A stretch of DNA of 64,000 bases. Origin: Peronospora farinosa. Lineage: Eukaryota > Oomycota > Peronosporomycetes > Peronosporales > Peronosporaceae. The notes under the pieces were generated by a model, which saw only the letters and a program-made list of their open reading frames with translations, did not search any database and had not been told where the DNA came from. Position numbers and translations under genes: made by a program. Location of the stretch: the NCBI GenBank assembly GCA_947646735.1, contig CANTFK010000800.1, forward strand, positions 310,001-374,000, given 5' to 3'. Positions 33,042 through 43,052 of the stretch are shown one piece after another (the stretch's first letter is position 1; the number at the start of each line of letters is the position of its first letter).

Positions 33042-35062
33042 ATGGACAAAATGCATTGCATAGAAAATGACTGGAGACAACAGCTCTTTTTAAAAAATGT
33101 CGGTGATGTATGTCACACACTCAATTCTTTCAGCCAATTAGAAAGCTATTACTCTCTATTGTCAAAAATGACAGACACAACATACAACAGTTGGGGCTGT
33201 TCGGCAGATCGTTTCGATGGCTCCATGTGTCTCGGTATCGATCTAGGCACGACGAACTCATGTACGTCACAATAACATTAATAATTCTCTCTTGTGTCAT
33301 GTAGTTTTTGATGTTTTTGACCTTTTAGGTGTCGGAATTTGGCACATTGAGCGTCATCATGTCAAAATTCTAAAAAATCGCGTGGATCGAGGTCGTACAA
33401 CGCCTTCTGTTGTTCGATTTGACCCAGATAGTCAACATGTAGATGTCGGTAATGAGGCTGTAAAATTGGAGACGCTAAATCCTGTCAAAAACACAATCCG
33501 CTCGGTCAAAAGACTACTTGGTCAAAAATTCAAGAGTCAAGCAACTGATGTGGCTAGAATCTATGCCTCTTATGACGTGGTCCCCACAGATCAAGGCAAT
33601 GTAGCGATACAAGTAGCTCGAGGAAAAAAGAAGGTTTACGTGCAACCTGAAGAGATTTCGGCTTGTGTGCTGAAAGAACTTAAATCTTCAGCTGAAAGCT
33701 ATTTTGACGGACACACCATTTTTGACAATGTGGTGATTACCGTTCCTGCATATTTCAGTGATTCTCAAAGAAAAGCGACACTTATTAGTGCATCCATGGC
33801 TGGATTTAAAGCTATAAGACTATTGAACGAACCTACAGCAGCGGCGATGGCGTACGGATTGTTTTTGTCAGGGAAGAAATTGGTAACAGTTTTTGACTTT
33901 GGAGGAGGGACATTGGATGTATCGTTGCTGAGTATTGAAGACGGCAAATTTGAGGTTTTAGGGATTGGAGGGGATACAAATTTAGGAGGAGACGATATCG
34001 ATAATGTCCTGGTAGAACATTTGCTGGAGGTCTTGTATAAGCATCATGATGTGACTCGAGCACAAGTGGAAGATGCAGACATGGTGAGACTGAAGAGAGA
34101 GGTGGAGAAGGCCAAGATTAAACTCTCGGAAGAGGACTATGCGGATATTGTCGGTTTAAAAATTTCTGCTGTGCCCAAGTTCAAGTATACGCTCACGCGA
34201 CGCAAATTTGAAGAGCTGTGTGACCCGATCTGGAAAAAGTGGGAGGCGTGTGTGGGTGTGAGCTGTAAAGGGAAAGCAGGGTTACTTACAATGTGCTTTG
34301 TCGTGTGGAAATCGATGAACGCAGGTGCCTTCGGATCGTGTCGAGTGTGCTGAAAGAAGCAGAGGTAGAAACTACTGATATTGATGAAGTGATCCTTGTG
34401 GGAGGCTCCACTCGAATCCCGATTTTGCGCACAAAGATCTCAGAGACTTTTGATGGCAAGGTACGATGTAATCCGCTGTCATCTTGATATTCTGCTGCTT
34501 ACAATTGCATGTGCCTCAGGAACTGTGCATGTCCGTTAATGCTGACGAAGTGGTGTGCGAGGGAGCCGCTATCCAGGCAGCCATCTTGAGCGGCATAGAC
34601 CAGCGCGTGTTCCGCGACGTGCTCATGATGGATGTCCTCCCACTGCCTATTGGACTTGAGACGGCGGACGGGAGCATGGAGGTGATCCTCCCTAGGAATG
34701 CACGGATCCCAACAACGGTGACGAAGTACTTCCAGACCTATAAAGACAATCAGCGTGGACTAACCGTCGAGGTCTATGAAGGTGAAAAGGAGATTGCCAA
34801 GGAAAATGATCACATCTGCTACTTCAATTTTGCAATTCCTCGAAACAAAATTGGTAAAGCGGGCGAATTCGCTCATCCCGTCACTTTCACCATGAATGCT
34901 AGTGGAATTCTGCAGGTGCAGGCCGGAGTTCATCATGATTCTGAGGAAACGCCCATGTCAAAGGCTGCAATATTCCTCATGATGGGCTACATCTTCGCAC
35001 TCTTTGCCTTCTACGTATTTTTGCGCATCTTTTTCACCGAGGAGAGAAGTATTGCCGCATGA
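33042..35062 (+). CDS. HSP70-like chaperone with C-terminal membrane anchor
   Basis: Four exons: 33042-33261, 33329-34238, 34325-34460, 34520-35062. The introns (67, 86, 59 bp) all start GT and end AG, and the joined frame is 602 codons plus stop. The ATPase domain has MCLGIDLGTTNSCVGIWH at the first junction, NVVITVPAYFSDSQRKATL, LLNEPTAAAMAYGL, VFDFGGGTLDVSLLSI and VILVGGSTRIPILR. A beta-sandwich substrate domain follows (DVLPLPIGLETADGSMEVIL). Instead of the helical lid and EEVD end, the protein stops shortly after a hydrophobic segment (AAIFLMMGYIFALFAFYVFL), so it is about 40 residues shorter than a canonical HSP70 and looks tail-anchored. ER or another endomembrane location is inference. 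A later start at 33168 (MTDTTYNSWGCSADRF) is equally plausible. The second intron's donor is the least certain. Confidence 0.85.
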
Positions 35063-35274
35063 TACGAGTTTACTCGGTTGTGGGGGCTGTTTAATACATT
35101 TGAAAAGTTTCACATTTTGGTTTACTATTGTCATGACGTTTGGTAACGTTCAAGGGGTGCTGTAATTAAAGATGCCAAGTACTTGTCAATTAGCTTCGAT
35201 CGTTTGACGTTAAAAGTCTCTAGCGTGTATTCATCATCTGACTTCGTCAATTCTAGCGGATAATACTCGTCATG

Positions 35275-35555
35275 GCGTGAACCCGTTATATAACGTTGGC
35301 ACAAAGATGAAGTGTCAATGTGAATATTGTCTCAACTGATCATATTGTCGTCGCATTTCCTTGAAGCTGGAGATGCTCCTCTTACTATCTGTATATGCCA
35401 TGGTATCAGCCAACGCACTGGTCAATGAAGGATAGACGCGCACAATGAGTGAAAGGCAGTCAAACATCATACATATTATTAGTTACATATAGTTAAAGTA
35501 AGGCTATAAACGATTTAGTTTATTGATAAATTTAACTATAACAAATACAGTTCTC
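35275..35555 (+). repeat. Partial gypsy LTR, inverted relative to its neighbour
   Basis: Diverged sequence reading in the opposite sense to the LTR piece that follows: starts near CCCGTTATATAACG, includes GATGAAGTGTCAATGTGAAT, and ends ACAGTTCTCT. It corresponds to the start and middle of an A-type LTR. Confidence 0.55.
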
Positions 35556-35725
35556 TGGTTGATACGATGGCCCATATCAACCAATGAGAGGGCATCTCCA
35601 ACTTCAAGGTGATCTAGGGACAATATTATAAGAAAAATATTGTCAAATATTATTAGTTATAATAATATTTTTATTGACACTTCATACAAGTGTCAATATT
35701 ATGTAACAGGCTCACCCCGTTACAT
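35556..35725 (-). repeat. Partial 3' LTR of gypsy element C
   Basis: 170 bp matching the last part of the A-type LTR (closest to 12925-13094), ending CCCCGTTACA. It is followed by the polypurine tract (minus-strand GGGGGGGTGA), which fixes it as the 3' LTR of the minus-oriented element C. Confidence 0.7.
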
Positions 35726-35805
35726 CACCCCCCCTCAACCAACAGTCACATTAGTGACTGTTTAGTGACTATGGGAAGGGAGCATTTGTTGTTTTTCTTT
35801 TATTC

Positions 35806-37320
35806 GTTGACACAGAGTTAGTCGTTGACTACTCTGGTGAATCGGACGACGCATACAACTCAAAGCCACCTGTTTCACTCCCGACCTCTTCCGGGGTGAT
35901 ACCTCGTCGTCGAATCTTACGAAGAGGGATCGTGGTACATTGAGTGAATCAATGTACCGAGAAATGCTTGGGTCGTCTGATGAATCAGACGACTCGCCAA
36001 ACGAGTCGAGGGATATGGGGACCGTAAGGGTGATGTCAGTGCTTCTACTGACATCAATGCACGTGAAGTCGGTACTTCTGTTGACATGGTGTCGGTACTT
36101 CTGTTGACACCACGCAGGAGGCTTTAGACCGCAACGTATTGCGTCTTGCTCCTGATCGCAAGCCATGGATGCTACCTAAGCATCTGCTTGATCGTTGGTC
36201 TGGAAAGACCAACGAACGGTTTCCCATACCGTTGTTTGATGTGTCAAAGCTTCATGGCCTTGACGCCAGTGCGAAGAATTTTCGCACTGAAAACGACTAT
36301 TACATCGAAGTGTTTCTTGAACATCGATGGTATGGCGCACACAAGAAGCGTGAGGCTGACGCGTTCCTCCAATCTTGGAACGCGTTTATCACCAACGTTT
36401 TAAACGTTGGGAAAGAGGCTTGGTTTCAAAGACTTTATGCTAGCCGCAATAAGTTTGAGAAACGAAGTACGTCCGGTGCATGCTATCGTTTGCACCTGTT
36501 GTCTAGAGAGGCAGGCCTGTTATGCCTCTCTTGAGGCGACCCATGCCCGGGGTGCCTGAGCACCTCGAGAGCGCCTAAGGAGGCGTACCTCCTTACTGAG
36601 CCCTGGTGGAGGGCTCGCATCTCTTCTGAGATGCGTGAAGGGATTGCTACTTTGCAATTCCTTTACGAGCGCGCTGGGCGCTCGTTTTTCGATGGTCCTT
36701 CACCATCGGGTGTTCCTTGTACTGTTCGACAAGGCCACGAACGTCGGCCATCAGCTGGGCCCGAGGTTCCCAGCTATCCGCCGAAGGCGGATAGCCACGC
36801 CACCGGACGAGATAACTCGTCCGACGTCTCTTCATCTCGCGGTGATTTAGTAAGCGTTCCACGAGGAAGCGCTTCCCACCATGGGAGTCCACCAGCGGAT
36901 GCGGTGGTGGAGGGAAAACCCTATCCAATTCTTTCATCGGACTTGTCTGCTGAGTTAGACGGGTATGCCCGTGTAACTCGTGAGATACGTTGTGATGTTG
37001 ATCACGAACGGGATAATCGTCGCCTCTTAGAGGACATTGTGCGACAGCTTGGGTTTGACCATGAGAAGTATCGGGCAAACAATGCTGTCGCATTATTGGA
37101 GAATGAACGGCGACTTCATTTTCTAAGTAACGAGCTGGCGACAGCTCGTCAGGAGATCGTCCAATATCATGGGACGATCTCATCTTTACACGACCAGGTA
37201 TCGAATCTGGTTCGTGACAACAAGAATCTGAAGGGGATTCTTGAAAGTAATGGCTATCTTCGTCGTTCGAAGAAGCCGCGTACTGAACGTACGGACGAAG
37301 ACGTCCCACGTAAAATGTAG
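35806..37320 (+). pseudogene. Antisense accessory ORF of gypsy element C (best copy)
   Basis: Opposite strand to gag-pol. Two long segments share one frame: about 36076-36534 (DRKPWMLPKHLLDRWSGKTN, RTENDYYIEVFLEHRWYGAH, EAWFQRLYASRNKFEKRSTS) and 36535-37320, separated only by a TGA at 36532. The second segment carries MREGIATLQFLYERAGRSFF and a long helical, charged C-terminal part (residues about 85-215 from 36631; e.g. LLENERRLHFLSNELATARQ) that looks like a coiled coil. It ends in a basic tail (YLRRSKKPRTERTDEDVPRK). Before 36076 a direct repeat shifts the frame. The N-terminal ~160 bp seen in element A is deleted. 36647-37320 overlaps the pol C-terminus and chromodomain on the other strand. 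Function unknown. Confidence 0.6.
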
Positions 37321-37947
37321 AATGCGTACGCATCCTGCGTGGCAACTCGATCGTGTATGCGTTGCCTAGGCGGCGCAATACACGAAACGGGCCGATGTAC
37401 TTGGGCAACAATTTATTGCTGCCCACGTTAGTCACTACATGTTTAGGTAGGTTTACTGTTGACAGTAAAACTAAATCACCTTCAATAAATGTGTGAGCAT
37501 TTGCCCTTCCATTATTGTCTGCGTTTCGCTTTTTCTTATCCACCGCTTCTGCGATGGAGCCTTGCACGAAACGGACTACCGCTTCACGAGTCAGCAGGAT
37601 ATCCTCAGCTGACTCGTTGCTTTTGGCTGCAGTGCATTGTAAGTGCACTGCAGAGATATCGGTTACTAATTCAGCGAGAACATTACTGTTCTCACTTGTG
37701 ATACCTCGAACGATGCTGATATCTTCAGCATCGTTATCAGTAAGAGCGTCATCGCTCTTACTTTCTTCCTCTTCACCGAAGTCGAATGGTACGACTTCGG
37801 TTACTTTCGCGTCAACCATAACATCGTCGCGTGATGAGCAAGAGACAGATTGGTTCTCGCTAGAGCGAGTCCCTCCCCCTCTTAAGTTAGAGTCACCCTC
37901 TACTAAGGCGGGGACACGTGGATGGCGAAAGCCATTCACGTAGAACG
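36647..37947 (-). CDS. Gypsy integrase C-terminus with chromodomain, element C
   Basis: Continues the integrase reading that ends at 43053 on the far side of copia F. Contains the DNA-binding/GPY-F module (residues about 176-220: KLLPKYIGPFRVLRRLGNAY, STFYVGRLRPYVQY), a long His/Ser/Pro-rich linker (about 221-345), then a chromodomain (about 352-415: KRFLVERLLNHREMKRRRTS, LVRWRGYPPSADSWEP). Chromodomains steer chromovirus integration to modified histones. The linker has the composition expected of the non-selected strand of the antisense ORF opposite it. The frame is open for 430 codons, but the gene is split by the copia insertion. Confidence 0.75.
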
Positions 37948-38236
37948 TGTTAGAAACGATCGTTTTTTGACAGGTTGCAAGGTGTTGAAGGCAAGGGCTA
38001 TACCCTGTGCCCGGTAAGTTGCGACCGCACCCGAATTGCTAATGTTGTGACATCTTAACAGATGTGGCGAAGCGGGATAGACGAAGACTACAGACTAGAC
38101 ATGGTATATAGTCGCAGTTGACTCTATCGTACATGTTAGAGCACTAGCGAAGGAAAGTAGTTAATGCTTAATACATTTTACTTTTACTTCTACCTCTACG
38201 TGCACAAGTGCACCACTACTTCACTCCACTCTTACA
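37948..38236 (+). repeat. 5' LTR of copia F
   Basis: TG..CA, 289 bp; differs from the 3' LTR by a handful of changes (e.g. GACAGG versus GAAAGG, and a one-base indel near GAATTG/AAATTGG). Confidence 0.9.
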
Positions 38237-38250
38237 GGTTATGAGCCCAA
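38237..38250 (+). other. Primer-binding site of copia F (half-tRNA type)
   Basis: GGTTATGAGCCCAA is complementary to the anticodon stem-loop of initiator tRNA-Met (GGGCTCATAACC), as in Drosophila copia, which primes with a cleaved tRNA half. The gag ATG (38241) lies inside this site. Confidence 0.65.
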
Positions 38251-39073
38251 CGGAACGTGTTGTGGGCAAGCTCAAACAGGCTATGCCTAACGTGGCAGTC
38301 GGCGACCCGAATCGGGTTAACGACGACCACCTCGATGAAAAGTCTGCAATGCCTGATGCGGCACTGGGCAAGGTGCTTGCCATGCTCGGAGACCTATCTG
38401 ATCCGCTGAATCGGATGGAGGTCTCCCAGAAGGAGCATGCCGTTGGACACCGGAAGGACTTTGCGGAGTCAAGCGTCTTTGTTTCGGCTCTGGGAGCGGG
38501 TAGAGGGATGAACATCCAGGCTTTGTAACTTACCCCTCCCCGGAAGAGGTCACCGAACGACCTGTCGCCGGCTACGTACTTTGGAGCCAGGCGACACTAC
38601 GAAGCTGATGATGCAAATCATCGAGCAGGCCATGTTGCAGCAGACCGCAACATGGGACAAGCACCGGAACCTGCACATTTTATGGCAGGGGTGCCAGGCT
38701 ATTACTTCGACGCGGGTATGCCGAACGTGATGCATGCCAACCCGGGACAAAAGGTTGTGGGGATGCCAGACGCGCAATATCGGAAGCTTGCACTACAACC
38801 TTTGATGGGAAGGAACTATACCATGGTCTTGGTAGTGGATTCCTCGGATGGGGCAAGGAATTTGTGCATCAAGTTGGATTTGCCGAGCGTGCGTGTGGAT
38901 TCACGTGGCCGGAAGACATCAAGGTGGATGTCTTAGGAAAACACCTGGCCGATAAGGCACAGACGTACTATCGTCGTCAAGTGGAGACTTGGTGGTGTGA
39001 ACGTCAAAACCTGGAGCATGCTATGCAAAGGCTGCTTTAGAACTTCAGCACCAAAATCACGCCTGCCCAAAGC
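38241..39073 (+). pseudogene. Copia F gag, N-terminal part, broken
   Basis: MSPTERVVGKLKQAMPNVAV to a stop at 38526, then a separate frame 38652-38936 (AHFMAGVPGYYFDAGMPNVM). These precede the long frame that starts at 39074 with the gag C-terminal half. Frameshifts separate the pieces. No other domain recognised in this N-terminal stretch. Confidence 0.6.
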
Positions 39074-41419
39074 ATGAAATTGTTTACGGCGCCCAAGGCA
39101 CCTCACAGAAGTTGGACGGACCATTTCCTGTACCTGACGGCAGTCAGTGATGCTTGCGGAGGGGCGAATACCCTGGTGTTGGATAACATCGTCCATTACG
39201 CGGACCAGCATATGCGAATGACCATGATGTCCAGGCTGGACATCCATCGGATCGACTGCTTGCGCCAAGCCGAGGAATTAGCACAGTTCGCCCAGTCAAC
39301 GGAGATTGACAACCACTCAAAGCATCTCGGACGTGACGTGGTCAATGCTATTGAACCAAGGAAGGAGCCAAGAGACAAGGTCAAGCACAAGGTGCTGAAG
39401 GAATCGAATGACAATGACCAACGGACGTGCTACAGATGCGGCGAGGTGGGACATATCAAGTCGATGTGCCTTGAGAGACAGATGTCCAAGGTCCCAAGAC
39501 AAAGTTTCACATTGGCGATCGACAATGGTGATCGTCTCCAAGACAATCACTGGATCCTCGACAGTGGGTCGAGCAGACACCTTGTCAACGACTTGTCTCT
39601 GCTCTTTAACCCGAGCGACTGTCGAAACGAATGCTTGACAGCCGCAACGGATGGAGGTGTGCTTCGAATTACCAAGCGAGGGAGTGTCAACATTGAAGTT
39701 GTTGCACTCGGGGTTGTGAATACTATCCGACTCCTCGATGTACAGCACGCCGCGAACCTCGAGCGAAACATCATCTCGTACGGTAAGCTCGAGGCTAAGG
39801 GATGTGTACTTGAGTACCGAGGAGAGAGACCTGTGTTAACCTCTGGGTTTGGAGGTGCACCGATTATGGATGTGGATTGCAACAACTATGTGCTAGTTGT
39901 TGCAGTGACAGGACAATGCAACAAGACCTTACATTTACCACCAAGGGAGATGACGGCTGCTTTCAATTCACCTGAATATAAATCCGATTCGGATATTCAG
40001 AGTGGTAACTTGATGCAGTTCCATCGTCGCTTGGGTCACCTGTGTTACGACACGATCATCAAGATGGCCAAAGACCCGGCATCTGGTATCAAGCTGACTG
40101 ACACGAGGCGCATGCATTGCTTGGCCTGTGCACAAGGCAAGCAAACCAAGGCATCACAGTCAAAGAAAGACTCAGGCCAAAATTCTCCCATCGATGTGAT
40201 CGGTGGATTAATTTGCTCCGACCTCAAGGGCCCGATGACTCCAAGGGATCGTCTGGGTAACCGTTACCTGGTCAATTACATTGACCACAGGTCAAATTAT
40301 TGCCATGTGTTCTTGGCCAGATCCAAGGATGCTGCTGCCCTCAAGTTCAAGCACTTCCTGGTGAGCTTTGAACGAGAGTTCAATTGCAAGATCCACGTAC
40401 TACGCACGGACGGAGGTGGTGAATACAAGACATTGGACGTGTTTTGTAAGGCGACTGGAGTCTCGCGTCAAGTCAGTGAAGCCAGAAATCAGGCAAGTAA
40501 CGGCAAGGCTGAACGGATGCATCGGACAATTATGAACATGGTCCGAAGCATGGTGTTTGCTTCAAACATGCCTTTGCATTTCTGGGGCGACGCTGCTGAT
40601 TATGCAACATACATACTTAACAGAAGCAGGACCAAGTCGAATCCAGGTGGGGTGTCTCCGATGGAATTTTTGACCACGAAGGTGTCAAACCTGAATGACA
40701 TTGTGGTGTTCGGCTCCACGTTCACGGTGCACGTGGATGCAAGGAACAAATCACTTGGAGATCGAGGGAAGGCGGCCATCATCAAAGGAAAGAGTGATGA
40801 GACGAAGGGGTACAAAGTGTACATCCCCAAGGAAAAGGTGGTCGTGGTAACGCAGCACGTACGCAATATCGAAACACTGTCTGATGGGCGTAACGGTCAA
40901 GACGACTTGTACACCGAAAGGATTGAACATCAGGAGGAGATACCGAACGATGATCAACCGAAGGTTCAAGTACCTTCAAGTGTCAAGAAACGTGCGGCGA
41001 AAGCCCGAAGTGGCCGTAAGTCCGGATGGACTAGGGAGCGACACGGCACAAGGTCAACGAGCAGACGTGCTAAGGAAGTTGTTGGTGAAGGCCCTGCTGA
41101 ACGACAGGATGTCGTGAATGCAGTCATCACTCAAGATCCAAAGCATTATGGTGAAACCATCCGAAGTGGTGATCGCCAGAAATGGACCACGGCTATGACT
41201 GAAGATTTGGATGCTCTGAAGTCAACGGCGTGTGGACGGTTGTACTACCACCAAAAGGTGCACACTTCTTGCACAACAAGTGGGTCTATAAGACCAAGAC
41301 TGATGCAAACTGGGACGTGGAAAGGTACAAGGCTCGCCTGGTGGTCTGTGAAAACGAGAAAGTGTTTGGTGTCGATATTACCCTCACGTTTGCTGCCGTC
41401 ATGGATTTGGGAACGGTAA
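39074..41419 (+). CDS. Copia F gag C-terminus, protease, integrase
   Basis: 781 aa. In order: gag C-terminal helices; zinc knuckle CYRCGEVGHIKSMC (residues about 117-130); protease with WILDSGSSRHLVND (about 158-171); pre-integrase segment with MQFHRRLGHLCYDTIIKMA; integrase core with D in GGLICSDLKGPMTPRDRLG, D in HVLRTDGGGEYKTLDVF and E in ASNGKAERMHRTIMNMV; then a Lys/Arg-rich linker and the RT start (KWTTAMTEDLDALK). The frame leaves the RT coding at about 41240, where a shift moves it to the adjacent frame (41230-41520). Confidence 0.8.
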   Translation: MKLFTAPKAPHRSWTDHFLYLTAVSDACGGANTLVLDNIVHYADQHMRMTMMSRLDIHRIDCLRQAEELAQFAQSTEIDNHSKHLGRDVVNAIEPRKEPRDKVKHKVLKESNDNDQRTCYRCGEVGHIKSMCLERQMSKVPRQSFTLAIDNGDRLQDNHWILDSGSSRHLVNDLSLLFNPSDCRNECLTAATDGGVLRITKRGSVNIEVVALGVVNTIRLLDVQHAANLERNIISYGKLEAKGCVLEYRGERPVLTSGFGGAPIMDVDCNNYVLVVAVTGQCNKTLHLPPREMTAAFNSPEYKSDSDIQSGNLMQFHRRLGHLCYDTIIKMAKDPASGIKLTDTRRMHCLACAQGKQTKASQSKKDSGQNSPIDVIGGLICSDLKGPMTPRDRLGNRYLVNYIDHRSNYCHVFLARSKDAAALKFKHFLVSFEREFNCKIHVLRTDGGGEYKTLDVFCKATGVSRQVSEARNQASNGKAERMHRTIMNMVRSMVFASNMPLHFWGDAADYATYILNRSRTKSNPGGVSPMEFLTTKVSNLNDIVVFGSTFTVHVDARNKSLGDRGKAAIIKGKSDETKGYKVYIPKEKVVVVTQHVRNIETLSDGRNGQDDLYTERIEHQEEIPNDDQPKVQVPSSVKKRAAKARSGRKSGWTRERHGTRSTSRRAKEVVGEGPAERQDVVNAVITQDPKHYGETIRSGDRQKWTTAMTEDLDALKSTACGRLYYHQKVHTSCTTSGSIRPRLMQTGTWKGTRLAWWSVKTRKCLVSILPSRLLPSWIWER

Positions 41420-42757
41420 AGTTGATTTTGGTGCTCTCCAGGCGTTGGAACGTGCCTGCCCGACATGGTGACGTGCCCAATGCCTACGTTAAAAGGAGGA
41501 GCACCTTGACATCTATATGAAGGTGCCCAAGGACATGGTTTTGAGTGACCAAGAGCTTAAGTCGCACGGCGTGCGAACATCAAGTGACCTTGTCCTCCTG
41601 TTGAAGAAGTCACTGTACGGGCTCAAGCAGGCTGGAAGGCTCTGGAGTAAATTAATTGATTTAAAGCTACGTCAAGGTGGTTTCCAGCAATGCACCATGG
41701 ATATGTGCCTGTACTACAAGTACAAGGGTGAGACGTGCACGGTGGTTGGCGTCTACGTGGACGACCAATTGGTTACAGGGACTGAACAAGGGGCCGTGGA
41801 TGAATTTTTCATGGAGATGAGCTCGCTGTCCATCAAGGACTTGGGCGTCGTCAACAAGTTTATTTATTTACGAATCGATTTGAACGACGTGACAGGATAC
41901 GTTTTGGACCAAGAATACCTTGATCGACCTCCTGTTGAAAGAGTTTGGACTGGATTCAGCTAATGGGGTGAGGACCCCAATCGGGGACGAGTGCAATGCA
42001 GAAGACGAGGACACTGTGGAATGCCTTCCTGCGAAGGGTGCAAAGGGCAAGCCAAGAGTGAATCATTTTAGTCGCTGGTTGGGAGCCTGTTGTGATAGCA
42101 AGGTGCAGTCGTCCTGATATCTGCTTTGCTGTTCACAAGGCAACTAGGCAGACACACAAGCCTACGACAAAGGACTGGAAGATCGCAAAACGTATTGCAT
42201 GATACTTGAAGATGTCGAAGGGCTTGAAGTTGCACCTCAATGGTGTCGGACCTACATCCAATGATTTTCGGGTCGAATGTTGGAGCGATGCCGATTTCGC
42301 TGCCGACAAGTCTGATCGCAAGTCAGTCTCCGGGTGTGTCCTCACTATGGACGGAGCCGTCGCGATGTGGACGTGCAAGAAGCAGTCCGGGGTGTCGTTG
42401 AGCACGATGGAAGCGAAGTTCATCTCTGCGTCACAAGCGGGACGTGAATTGCTGGGCCTACGGGAAATACTCGGCTAATTGGAGCTGAAGATAAGTGAGC
42501 CCATGCCGATGTGAGTTGACAACCAAGCGGCAATCATGCAAATCGAGTCCGAGAAGAGTACCTCAAGCGCGAAGCATGTGGACATCCGTTTCAAGTTCAT
42601 ACTCCATCATGTGCGTGTAGGTGTCGTGCAACCAAGATTTAACAAGTCTGAGGACATGATGGCGGACATGTTGACCAAGGCGTTACCGGCACAAAGGATG
42701 GAAGACCTGCGAACGATGTTCAAGTTGAAGACCATCCAGGATGCAGTCGAGGAGTAG
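41230..42757 (+). pseudogene. Copia F RT and RNase H, frameshifted
   Basis: RT pieces: NKWVYKTKTDANWDVERYKA, then 41517-41963 with KKSLYGLKQAGRLWSKLIDL and the catalytic YVDDQLVTG. RNase H pieces: 42206-42478 (ECWSDADFAADKSDRKSVSG, STMEAKFISASQAGRELLGL) and 42536-42757 (KHVDIRFKFILHHVRVG, ADMLTKALP), ending exactly at the 3' LTR. At least three frame breaks, so inactive. Confidence 0.75.
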
Positions 42758-43047
42758 TGTTAGAAACGATCGTTTTTTGAAAGGTTGCAAGGTGTTGAAG
42801 GCAAGGGCTATACCCTGTGCCCGGTAAGTTGCGACCGCACCCAAATTGGCTAATGTTGTGACATCTTAACAGATGTGGCGAAGCGGGATAGACGAAGACT
42901 ACAGACTAGACATGGTATATAGTCGCAGTTGACTCTATCGTACATGTTAGAGCACTAGCGAAGGAGAGTAGTTAATGCTTAATATATTTTACTTTTACTT
43001 CTACCTCTACGTGCACAAGTGCACCACTACTTCACTCCACTCTTACA
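42758..43047 (+). repeat. 3' LTR of copia F
   Basis: 290 bp, same ends as the 5' LTR, preceded by a purine-rich GAGGAGTAG tract. Confidence 0.9.
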
Positions 43048-43052
43048 GAACG

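Larger units (their letters stand above)
37943..43052 (+). mobile_element. Copia element F, complete with TSD GAACG, decayed ORFs
   Basis: LTRs at 37948-38236 and 42758-43047 (TGTTAG..CTTACA, 289/290 bp, nearly identical) are flanked by GAACG (37943-37947 and 43048-43052). The internal order gag, protease, integrase, RT, RNase H is that of Ty1/copia. The primer site GGTTATGAGCCCAA directly follows the 5' LTR. It inserted between two codons' worth of the gypsy C integrase (after STTHTP and before YVNGF). Near-identical LTRs suggest a fairly recent insertion, yet the RT/RNase H part has several frameshifts. Confidence 0.9.
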
